Shown piece after piece: positions 6,791 through 13,626 of a stretch of DNA of 14,513 nt. The stretch spans positions 3,597 through 18,109 of the forward strand of contig DBRU01000077.1 of NCBI GenBank assembly GCA_002306375.1. The letters run 5' to 3'. The DNA is from Faecalibacterium sp. UBA1360. GTDB taxonomy: Bacteria > Bacillota > Clostridia > Oscillospirales > Ruminococcaceae. The notes under the pieces were generated by a model. The model made no database searches and was not told the origin of the DNA. It saw only the letters and a program-made list of their open reading frames with translations. The first letter of the stretch is position 1, and the number at the start of each line of letters is the position of its first letter. The position numbers were made by a program, and so were the translations under genes.

Positions 6791-6818
6791 GGCCAAGGGG
6801 AGAGGTGTAAACGCATAT

Positions 6819-7661
6819 ATGACGAGATCTTGCAAAATATTGCCATTGCTTTTGGGGGTACTTGTAGTCGCTGTCGCAATTACGGGCGGTATATACATGG
6901 GAAGTACACCGGCGCTGATGAGCGAAAACGTTGTGGATCTTTTTACGTTGTGCCAAAAAGATTTGACTTGCACGGGTCTGGCATACGATGAAAAGGATGA
7001 TGGATTCTGGGTGAATAGTCTGGGGTATGCGACGCCCGATCAAGAAGACGATTACAGCCCGGCAATCGTCGAATTTTCCGCCGATTGGAAGCAGGTCCTT
7101 AAGGAAATTGACTTGCGTGCCGTGTTTCCCGACGAAAGCATTACACAACAGGGGGTTGCTTATGATTCTTTGTCGGATTCCTTGTGGCTTGTGAAGGGGG
7201 ACGAGATAGTTAATCTGACAAAGAACGGGGAAATACTTTCTACCATATCAACTGGTGAGTATAGTGGCTATAAGGCAAATGGAATCTGTTTTGATTCATC
7301 AACGGACAGCTTGTGGGTTTTGTTTTTTCACGACTATTTGGTCCAATATGAAAAAGAAAACGGTACGATTGTGCGGGCCATAAAGTGCGATTTTCAGGAT
7401 CAGGATCAACTCTTTTTTTATGAAAAAGAAAATGAAATTTGGCTGACGGTCGGCGCTGATTATAACGGAGAAGACAATTATATCTATGCCGTAGATATTG
7501 AGGCGGGAACGATACAGAAAGAGTTCAAACTGTTGGATTCTTATGCGGTTGAGGGGCTGGCTGTGGTGAACGGAAAACTCTATGTTGCGAATGACGGAAA
7601 ATACCATGCAGCAAAGAAAGCTGTGAACTATATTGCGGTGTACACCCTTCCAAACCAATAA
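6819..7661 (+). CDS. Membrane-anchored or secreted beta-propeller-like protein of unknown function
   Basis: The product is 280 residues. ATG 6819 is preceded by AAGGGGAGAGG (6795-6805) with a somewhat long spacing. Residues 7-27 form a hydrophobic signal or anchor segment after TRSCK, with no clear lipobox. The rest is a repeating pattern of beta blades: GLAYDEKDDGFWV (53-65), GVAYDSLSDSLWLV (112-125), GICFDSSTDSLWVL (155-168), LFFYEKENEIWLTV (198-211), GLAVVNGKLYVA (246-257). This looks like a beta-propeller of the YncE / SdiA-regulated type, expected on the outer side of the membrane. Such folds bind ligands or sugars but no catalytic residue can be named. The gene is visibly richer in A and T and uses codons (TTT, GAA, AAA, TAT) less common in its neighbours, which suggests separate acquisition. 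It lies 28 bases after the radical SAM gene and is the last gene before the terminator. Confidence 0.7.
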   Translation: MTRSCKILPLLLGVLVVAVAITGGIYMGSTPALMSENVVDLFTLCQKDLTCTGLAYDEKDDGFWVNSLGYATPDQEDDYSPAIVEFSADWKQVLKEIDLRAVFPDESITQQGVAYDSLSDSLWLVKGDEIVNLTKNGEILSTISTGEYSGYKANGICFDSSTDSLWVLFFHDYLVQYEKENGTIVRAIKCDFQDQDQLFFYEKENEIWLTVGADYNGEDNYIYAVDIEAGTIQKEFKLLDSYAVEGLAVVNGKLYVANDGKYHAAKKAVNYIAVYTLPNQ

Positions 7662-7667
7662 CGAAGT

Positions 7668-7712
7668 CCCGCCCCGGGATCGCGTAAATGCGGTCCCGGG
7701 GCGGGTTTTTTT
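7668..7712 (+). terminator. Strong intrinsic terminator closing the polysaccharide operon
   Basis: CCCGCCCCGGGA (7668-7679) pairs perfectly with TCCCGGGGCGGG (7694-7705). The inner bases TCGC/GCGG extend the stem to about 16 pairs around a 6-base loop. Seven T residues follow (7706-7712). It lies only 3 bases from the stop codon of the convergent minus-strand gene. The opposite side lacks a T run, so it is mainly a plus-strand terminator, though the hairpin may also slow transcription from the other side. Confidence 0.93.
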
Positions 7713-7715
7713 GCC

Positions 7716-8693
7716 TTACATGGTTTTGATCAAGCCGATCAGGGCGTCCCAGGCGTGCAGGCGCAGCAGCAGGGCGGCCAGCCTTGCTTTCTTTCCGGTG
7801 CCGGCGGGCGGGTCGAGCAGGCAGCGGCGGGCCAACGGGAATTCCAGCAGGCGGCGGACCTGGGCTTTCCGTATCGCGTTGTTCGGCGCATACCGCAGGA
7901 TGTAGCGCAGGATGCCCAGCACCTTACCGAACAGCCAGAGCCGAAAGGCGGCTTCCTCCGCCGGGGAAAGGCTGCCGGGACCGTTGGGGTGAAAAAAATC
8001 ATACTGGCGCTGCATGACGACGGTCTCGTCCTCGCAGATGGCGGGCTGGAACCGATGCATGGCCGAAGTCGGATTGGGACGATAGTGATACAGGATACGC
8101 CCGGAAACGCTGACGGCGGTACAGTGCCGCAGATACGACGCAACAAAAACCGCGTCTTCGCCCCGTTTCATGCCCAAAGGCATCGCAAGGCCGTTGGCAC
8201 GCAGGATCTGTGTGATATACAGGCGGTTGACGCTGTAATTCAGATAGACGTTTCCGGCGTACCGGGAGGGTGTGGCGCGCATATGCTCCAGGCGGACGGT
8301 CTCGTCCCACAGCGTCTCGGGTTCCTCGCACGCCACGCCGCATATGGACATCTGAGCGCCGTGTATGCCCCGGCGCAGGACCGACAGATATTCGGGCTCC
8401 ACCCAGTCGTCCGAGTCCACGAAACAAAGATAGCGGCCGTTGGCGTTGGCAATGCCCAGGTTGCGGGCCGCGCAGACGCCTGCATTTTTTTGGTGGAACA
8501 CCAAAAACCGGGGATCCTTTTCTTCATAGGCCCGGCAAACGGCCAGGCTGTCGTCGGTACTGCCATCGTCGACCAAAAGGGCCTGCCAGTTTTGGTCGGT
8601 CTGGGCCAGCAGGCTGTCCAGGCAGCAGGGAAGATAGGCGGCGACGTTGTATACGGGAACAACGATGCTGATCAGGTCGGTTTCCGAGTGCAA
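7716..8693 (-). CDS. Family 2 glycosyltransferase (TTG start)
   Basis: The product is 325 residues. The start is TTG at 8693, the only start-like codon near the conserved N-terminus with a proper ribosome site (GGAGG, 8704-8700, 6 bases away); the frame stays open far upstream inside the GT8 gene. The protein opens with the GT2 fold SIVVPVYNVAAYL, VDDGS (41-45) and DSDDW (93-97), followed by a GED acidic motif in KRGEDAVF. These bind the nucleotide-sugar and metal and supply the catalytic base. The last third is basic and hydrophobic (GKVLGILRYILRY, LLLRLHAWDALIGLIK) and may dock on the membrane. It is second in a minus-strand pair, 25 bases after the GT8 gene, and should add one sugar to the lipid-linked glycan in the cytoplasm. 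Donor and linkage are unknown. A convergent terminator lies at its 3' end. Confidence 0.87.
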   Translation of the reverse strand: MHSETDLISIVVPVYNVAAYLPCCLDSLLAQTDQNWQALLVDDGSTDDSLAVCRAYEEKDPRFLVFHQKNAGVCAARNLGIANANGRYLCFVDSDDWVEPEYLSVLRRGIHGAQMSICGVACEEPETLWDETVRLEHMRATPSRYAGNVYLNYSVNRLYITQILRANGLAMPLGMKRGEDAVFVASYLRHCTAVSVSGRILYHYRPNPTSAMHRFQPAICEDETVVMQRQYDFFHPNGPGSLSPAEEAAFRLWLFGKVLGILRYILRYAPNNAIRKAQVRRLLEFPLARRCLLDPPAGTGKKARLAALLLRLHAWDALIGLIKTM

Positions 8694-8699
8694 AACGGG

Positions 8700-8704
8700 C
8701 CTCC
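8700..8704 (-). promoter_or_regulatory. Ribosome binding site deciding the TTG start of the GT2 gene
   Basis: On the minus strand GGAGG is followed by six bases (CCCGTT) and then TTG. No ATG or GTG at a useful distance precedes the conserved glycosyltransferase fold, so this site fixes the start at 8693. Confidence 0.75.
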
Positions 8705-8718
8705 TTTTTGCGCAGATA

Positions 8719-9711
8719 TCAGGAATGTTGACACAGTGAATTGAAAAAGCACTTGGCCGTATGCAGCAGGGGAAATCCGAACTTCCCCGCCCGTTGGTAC
8801 AACCGCCGGTCTTTCTGCTCCGCGGCGGACAACCGCGGCGGTTCGGGGGGCAGCGGCTGCTGCCCCCAGGGGGAGGCGGCATACCAGCGCTTCCAAACGG
8901 GGGCGGCCGGGTCGGTGGCGTTCTTGTACCAGGGGCGCACCAGCAGACTGCACGTGTTGTAATGGATGAACACGGCGTTTTGGGCACAGTCCCGGATCTC
9001 GTCCCGGGTGTACCGGCACAGGTTCGGGGATTGCAGCAAACGCCGCAAAGCCGCAAGATCCAGCGCCCGGAACCAGACCGAATAGTTGTACTTCAAAGGC
9101 AAGGGCAGGATCTGATTGCGGAACATCAGGTTGACCACGTCCTGATCTGCCATGGGAAAAGGCTCCCGACCCGACAGGCAGAACTCCACCCAGTCGGGAT
9201 CGTAACAGGCCCGCCAGGCGGCCAGGTCGAAAAGAAGTACGCCCGCATTCATGTAGGGCTCTTCGTCGTCAAGGCCGAGATAGCGCTTGTGCTGTTGCGA
9301 AATACAATCCTCGGCCCCGGCCAGGATGCGACCGTCCAGATCGAGGCGATAGAATTCGTCAAACCCGGCATCCGCCACGATGTCCCCGTCCAGATACAGC
9401 ACGCGGGTGACGGAATCGGGCAGTATCTCGGGCAGGAAAAGCCGGGCCCAGGTCGCGTGCGTGGGAACGTCGCCCCAGTTTTTTTGCCCGGTCCGGCGGA
9501 CTTTTTCCAGAAAAGGGATCACGTTGTATCGCACGAGCCTTGCCTTCCCCGATTCTGCCAGGGTGGCCAGTTTGCGATAATTTTCTTCGGAAATACCGGC
9601 GTCCAGCAAATGAAAGACGAGGGCGGCGGGATCGGTATGGGACATCAGGGAGAGCATGCTTACCCCGGTCTGCATACAGAAATTGTCATCCGTTGCATAG
9701 CAGATATTCAT
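8719..9711 (-). CDS. Family 8 glycosyltransferase
   Basis: The product is 330 residues. ATG 9711 follows AAAGGA on the minus strand and gives the usual family start MNICYATDDNF; the frame runs 7 codons further upstream without a better start. Family 8 marks are clear: a D-G-D metal motif in LYLDGDIV (108-110), YMNAGVLLFDL (153-163), ADQD (188-191), and HYN...RPW near residues 250-261. The last resembles the HxxxxxKPW donor-phosphate motif with Arg for Lys. Family 8 enzymes are retaining galactosyl- or glucosyltransferases that act in lipopolysaccharide and other surface glycan synthesis. The C-terminal 60 residues are basic and Trp/Pro-rich, possibly for membrane contact. It is the first gene of the minus-strand pair, with a divergent promoter region shared with rfbF. 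Confidence 0.9.
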   Translation of the reverse strand: MNICYATDDNFCMQTGVSMLSLMSHTDPAALVFHLLDAGISEENYRKLATLAESGKARLVRYNVIPFLEKVRRTGQKNWGDVPTHATWARLFLPEILPDSVTRVLYLDGDIVADAGFDEFYRLDLDGRILAGAEDCISQQHKRYLGLDDEEPYMNAGVLLFDLAAWRACYDPDWVEFCLSGREPFPMADQDVVNLMFRNQILPLPLKYNYSVWFRALDLAALRRLLQSPNLCRYTRDEIRDCAQNAVFIHYNTCSLLVRPWYKNATDPAAPVWKRWYAASPWGQQPLPPEPPRLSAAEQKDRRLYQRAGKFGFPLLHTAKCFFNSLCQHS

Positions 9712-9777
9712 GGGACGTCCTTTCGCGCGCAAGCAAACCCGCGGCGGCTGGGCCGGTGCGGCATAGAATTATCTAAA

Positions 9778-9807
9778 AGTATACCGCAGGCGCCATGTGA
9801 AATGCAA
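9778..9807 (-). promoter_or_regulatory. Probable promoter for the GT8-GT2 pair
   Basis: Reading the minus strand, TTGCAT (9807-9802) and TATACT (9783-9778) are separated by 18 bases. A GATAAT follows at 9773-9768 as an alternative -10. The start codon is about 60 bases further on. The surrounding DNA is AT-rich against a GC-rich background, as expected for an intergenic control region. Confidence 0.5.
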
Positions 9808-9865
9808 GTTTTTGTGGCGGATACCCGGGAAAGGGAACGCTGTATCCGAAAAGTCGATTCCCAGA

Positions 9866-9894
9866 TTGTAAAAATCGCTCCAATATGCTATTAT
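9866..9894 (+). promoter_or_regulatory. Probable promoter of the rfbF-rfbG-rfbH operon
   Basis: TTGTAA (9866-9871) and TATTAT (9889-9894) lie 17 bases apart, and TGC directly precedes the -10 (extended -10). Transcription would begin about 30 bases before the rfbF ATG at 9929. It faces away from the GT8 promoter, so the 217-base gap is a divergent control region. Confidence 0.6.
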
Positions 9895-9928
9895 TAAAAA
9901 CAAGCATGCAATGCAGGCAGGTGACAAG

Positions 9929-10705
9929 ATGAAAGTTGTGATTCTGGCCGGCGGGTTCGGCACGCGCATCAGCGAAGAAAGCGTGCTCAAGCCCAAACCC
10001 ATGGTCGAGATCGGCGGCAAACCCATCCTTTGGCACATCATGAAGGGGTACGCCCATTATGGCTATACCGATTTTGTGATCTGCGCGGGGTACAAGCAGG
10101 ATGTGATCAAGCAGTATTTCTTTGATTACTACCTGCACAACGCCGACGTGTCCTTTGATTTGGCCACCAACTCCATGCAGGTGCTCAATTCCCATGCCGA
10201 ACCCTGGAAGGTCACGGTGGTGGACACCGGGCTCAACACCATGACCGGCGGGCGCATCAGGCGCGTGCGGCCCTATGTGGGGGACGAGCCCTTTATGCTG
10301 ACCTACGGCGACGGCGTGGCCGACATCGACTTCAACGAGCTGGAGCGCTTCCACCGCGCCCACGGCAAGGCCGTGACCATGTCCAGCTACAACGTGGGCC
10401 AGCAGTTCGGCGTGCTGGACGTGGACGCCACCGGCCTGGTGACGGGCTTTCGCGAAAAGCAGGACATGGACGGCAGCATGATCAACATCGGCTTTATGGT
10501 CTGCGACCCGGCGATCTTTGATGTGATCGATGGCGACGATACCGTGCTGGAGAAAAAACCGCTGGAGACCCTGGCCGCCATGGGCCAGCTGCAAAGCCGC
10601 AGCCATGCCGGGTTCTGGAAGTGCATGGACACGGTGCGCGACAAAAACCAGCTGGAAAAACTCTGGGCCGAAAACAAGGCGCCCTGGAAGGTGTGGAACG
10701 ACTGA
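9929..10705 (+). CDS. rfbF: Glucose-1-phosphate cytidylyltransferase
   Basis: The product is 258 residues, matching the family length of about 257. ATG 9929 follows AGGTGA by 4 bases and gives the canonical start MKVVILAGGFGTRI; an in-frame ATG at 9911 would add six residues and is less likely. The nucleotide-binding loop LAGGFGTRISEES (6-18) is followed by KPKPMVEIGGKPI, which carries the substrate-binding lysines. The metal-binding segment TYGDGVAD (125-132) and the C-terminal HAGFWKCMDTVRDK are also typical. The enzyme makes CDP-glucose and diphosphate from CTP and glucose-1-phosphate in the cytoplasm, the first committed step toward CDP-3,6-dideoxyhexoses. Its stop codon overlaps the start of rfbG by one base (TGATG), implying translational coupling. 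Confidence 0.95.
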   Translation: MKVVILAGGFGTRISEESVLKPKPMVEIGGKPILWHIMKGYAHYGYTDFVICAGYKQDVIKQYFFDYYLHNADVSFDLATNSMQVLNSHAEPWKVTVVDTGLNTMTGGRIRRVRPYVGDEPFMLTYGDGVADIDFNELERFHRAHGKAVTMSSYNVGQQFGVLDVDATGLVTGFREKQDMDGSMINIGFMVCDPAIFDVIDGDDTVLEKKPLETLAAMGQLQSRSHAGFWKCMDTVRDKNQLEKLWAENKAPWKVWND

Positions 10706-11784
10706 TGCTGGATCTTGGATTTTTTGCGGGCAAACGGGTGTTTGTTACCGGGCACACCGGCTTCAAGGGCACATGGCTGTGCCGGATGCTTACAGGCGCG
10801 GGGGCCGTCGTTACGGGGTACAGCCTGGACCCGCCCACCGAACCCGCCCTGTTTGACAAGGCGGGCCTGGATGGCCGGATGACCAGCGTCATCGGGGACA
10901 TCCGGGATATGCAGGCCCTGAAAGCTGCCTTTGATGAGGCAAGCCCCCAGATCGTTTTGCATCTGGCGGCCCAACCCATCGTGCGGGACAGTTACAAGGA
11001 CCCGCGCTACACCTACGAGACAAACGTAATGGGCACGGTCAACATTTTAGAATGTGCGCGCAACGCGGGGGTACCCCCGCGTTCAGTCGTGATAATCACG
11101 ACTGATAAGGTTTATCAGAACAAGGAATGGCACTGGGGTTACCGCGAAAACGAGCCTCTGGACGGCTACGATCCCTACTCCAACAGCAAAAGCTGTTCGG
11201 AACTGGTGGCCCACAGCTACAAGAGCAGCTTTCTGGACGGCATGGGGGTGGCGGTGTCCACGGCCCGGGCCGGCAACGTGATCGGCGGCGGCGATTTTGC
11301 CAACGACCGCATTATTCCGGACTGCATCCGCGCCATGGCCAAGGGCGAGACGATCGGGGTGCGCAACCCCTATTCGACCCGCCCTTATCAGCATGTTCTG
11401 GAACCCTTGGCGGCGTACCTGATGATCGCCAAAGCCCAGTACGAGGACCCTGCTTTTGCGGGGTACTACAACGTGGGGCCGGACGACTGCGACTGCGTGA
11501 CCACCGGCGATCTGGTGGATCTGTTCTGCCGCTGCTGGGGCCCCGACGCCAAATGGGAAAACCGCGCCGAGGCCAACGCCCCCCATGAGGCCAACTTCCT
11601 CAAGCTGGATTGCAGCAAGATCAAGGCGACCTTCGGCTGGCGTCCGCGCTGGCATATCGAAGAATGTATGGCCATGACCTGCCGGTTCGGCAAGGTGTGG
11701 CTGGCCGGGGGCGACATCCCGGCGGAGATGGACGCCGAGATCGCCGAATTTCTGGGCAGAAGCCTTGCATCGGTAAAGGAGTAA
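10705..11784 (+). CDS. rfbG: CDP-glucose 4,6-dehydratase
   Basis: The product is 359 residues, the usual family size. ATG 10705 overlaps the rfbF stop and gives the canonical start MLDLGFFAGKRVFVTGHTGF; an in-frame ATG at 10621 lies inside rfbF and is rejected. It is an extended short-chain dehydrogenase. VTGHTGFKGTWL (14-25) is the NAD-binding glycine motif, HLAAQPIV and TTDKVY follow, and the catalytic pair is Tyr158 and Lys162 in YSNSK. RAGNVIGGGDFANDRIIPD is the substrate-side signature of sugar-nucleotide dehydratases. It oxidises C4 and removes water across C5-C6, giving CDP-4-keto-6-deoxyglucose for RfbH. It is separated by 9 bases from the following membrane protein gene rather than joining rfbH directly. 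Confidence 0.95.
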   Translation: MLDLGFFAGKRVFVTGHTGFKGTWLCRMLTGAGAVVTGYSLDPPTEPALFDKAGLDGRMTSVIGDIRDMQALKAAFDEASPQIVLHLAAQPIVRDSYKDPRYTYETNVMGTVNILECARNAGVPPRSVVIITTDKVYQNKEWHWGYRENEPLDGYDPYSNSKSCSELVAHSYKSSFLDGMGVAVSTARAGNVIGGGDFANDRIIPDCIRAMAKGETIGVRNPYSTRPYQHVLEPLAAYLMIAKAQYEDPAFAGYYNVGPDDCDCVTTGDLVDLFCRCWGPDAKWENRAEANAPHEANFLKLDCSKIKATFGWRPRWHIEECMAMTCRFGKVWLAGGDIPAEMDAEIAEFLGRSLASVKE

Positions 11785-11793
11785 GCGCTTTAC

Positions 11794-13581
11794 GTGGAGA
11801 GGAAACGCATCGAATTGGATCGGGCCGCCCGCCGTCTGGAAACTTCGCGGCTGTTTTGGTGGTGCCTGGGGCTGGCGGCGCTGACGGCGGCGGTGGCCTA
11901 CCTGCAAGTGACCCGGCTGGCCCCCCTGGGCGGCGACGACCAGTACGGGAATTTGACCGCATATTACGAATTGACCCAACAGGGCGTGTGGGGGACCTGG
12001 CAGGAGGAACTGCAAGGGATCTGGCACGCGCTGGCCTTGGGCGACGCCCGGTTTTTCCCGTTTTCCAGCGTGCCGGCGCCCATACGGTATTGGGCCAAGG
12101 GCGACATTGACCGCTATCGCCTGTTTATCATCGGGCATACCCTGGTGGACGCGGGGCTGCTGGGGCTGTTGGTGGGCAAGGCCACCGGCAACAGGCGTCT
12201 GGGGGCGGCCTTTTTTGCGCTGCTTCCGCTCATGGTCTGCCTTTGGAGCGATTACACCACCAACGGCATGTACAGCTATGAGGCTTTGCCCCAAGCCTCT
12301 TTGCTGCCGGCCCTGCTGGCCGGGCTGTGTATGGTGGCTCTGCACAAGAGCTGGCATATCCGCTGGGCGTTGCTGGGCGGCGTTATGACCTTTTGGGCCT
12401 GCGGGATCTACGAGATCGGCTATACCTATATTTTCATGCTGGGATTACTGGCGCTTTTGCTGGAACCCCGGTTTTGGCGGGCGGTCCGCCTGGGACTTCC
12501 GTTTCTGGCGGGGGAGATCGTCGCGCTGGTTTTCTACGTGCTGAGCGCGCGGCTGAACGCTTCGGGCGGCGGGTACGACGGCGTGCAGGCGTCCTGGGAC
12601 CTGCAGGCGGCCCTGCGCACCTGGGCGCAGCAGATGTCGGCCGGATTCCCGCTGAACACGATCCTCTTTTCGGATACGCATGTCAACGCGTACACGGCGG
12701 GGGATGTGTTCTGGCCGCTGCTGCTGGCGGCGGTGTGCGTGGCCTGCCTGTGCCTGGGAAAATGGACCCTTCGCGCCCGGCATGCGGTGTGCCTGTTCTT
12801 CATCGGGCTGTCCCTGCTGGCTTTGCCGGCGCTTCTGGTGGGCATTTCGGGCAAATACCAGAACGACTGGATCAGCTGGCAAAAGGGCTACATCCCGGCG
12901 GTGGTGGAATCCTTCGGCGTGGCCCTGATGCTGCTGACGCTGCTGGCGGCGCTGTTCCAGGCGGCTCGCAAAGGCCCCCGCTGGCTGAGCGTCGTGCTGG
13001 CCGTGGCGGTGCTGGCCGGGCTGACGGCTTGCGGCGCCTGCCAGCGCGCCGCTGCCCGGGAACGATACGACAACGGCGCCAGGGACACTTACGAATTCCT
13101 GTGCGACAGCGTTGCGGCCGGCCTGGCTGACGAGGTGCCCGAGGATTCGCCCCTGGTCTGTGAGTTCAATGTCTGGGGCGGCAGCAAGGCTGCGCAGGAA
13201 GCGTTTTTTCTGCGGTACGGCGGTATCCAGCGCAATGCCTATAATGTGGACAGCTGGGAAAAGGACCCCCAGCCCAACGGCGAGGACATCTATTTCCTGT
13301 GCTATGTCTGCAGCGAGGAAGGCTACGATGTGGCCTGGGTAGCCCATGTCACCGACGTGATGACCCGCTATGCCGACAGCGTCAAGGTCTATATCCAGGG
13401 CGACAGGGTCCCGGCAACCGCCACCTTGAACTACATCACCCAGGAAGAAAACGGCGACGAGGTCCGGCACGAAGTGGGCATCGACGAACTGCCCCGGACC
13501 CAGCCGGATGAAAACGGCGACTATTTTGTGATGCTGGAAGGCGAGAACATCGTTTCGCGCCGCATCAGCCTTTGGCCGTGA
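11794..13581 (+). CDS. Polytopic membrane protein, possible GT-C-type glycosyltransferase
   Basis: The product is 595 residues with a GTG start at 11794; AAAGGAG lies at 11775-11781, overlapping the end of rfbG. About ten hydrophobic segments are visible, near residues 20-40, 108-128, 136-151, 166-184, 190-224, 232-251, 304-322, 330-350, 367-390 and 398-416. The first loop holds an Asp pair (PLGGDDQYGN, 45-53), the place where GT-C transferases keep their catalytic acid. A soluble C-terminal domain of about 175 residues follows, with YDNGARDTYEF, NVWGGSKAAQE and DIYFLCYVCSEEGYDV. This suits an enzyme that uses a lipid-linked sugar on the outer face, or a polymerase or modifier of the glycan. 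No exact family is recognised, so GT-C is an inference from topology and the Asp pair. Its place between rfbG and rfbH suggests that the dideoxy sugar is its substrate. Confidence 0.6.
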   Translation: MERKRIELDRAARRLETSRLFWWCLGLAALTAAVAYLQVTRLAPLGGDDQYGNLTAYYELTQQGVWGTWQEELQGIWHALALGDARFFPFSSVPAPIRYWAKGDIDRYRLFIIGHTLVDAGLLGLLVGKATGNRRLGAAFFALLPLMVCLWSDYTTNGMYSYEALPQASLLPALLAGLCMVALHKSWHIRWALLGGVMTFWACGIYEIGYTYIFMLGLLALLLEPRFWRAVRLGLPFLAGEIVALVFYVLSARLNASGGGYDGVQASWDLQAALRTWAQQMSAGFPLNTILFSDTHVNAYTAGDVFWPLLLAAVCVACLCLGKWTLRARHAVCLFFIGLSLLALPALLVGISGKYQNDWISWQKGYIPAVVESFGVALMLLTLLAALFQAARKGPRWLSVVLAVAVLAGLTACGACQRAAARERYDNGARDTYEFLCDSVAAGLADEVPEDSPLVCEFNVWGGSKAAQEAFFLRYGGIQRNAYNVDSWEKDPQPNGEDIYFLCYVCSEEGYDVAWVAHVTDVMTRYADSVKVYIQGDRVPATATLNYITQEENGDEVRHEVGIDELPRTQPDENGDYFVMLEGENIVSRRISLWP

Positions 13582-13626
13582 CGAGGCCCGATAAAGATTT
13601 GATTTTGATTTCCAAGGAGGCACCCC

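Noticed and set aside
7755..8744. 329-codon plus-strand open frame over the minus-strand GT2 gene
   Set aside because: The minus strand encodes the unmistakable GT2 motifs VDDGS and DSDDW. The plus frame is a shadow without a ribosome site or motifs.
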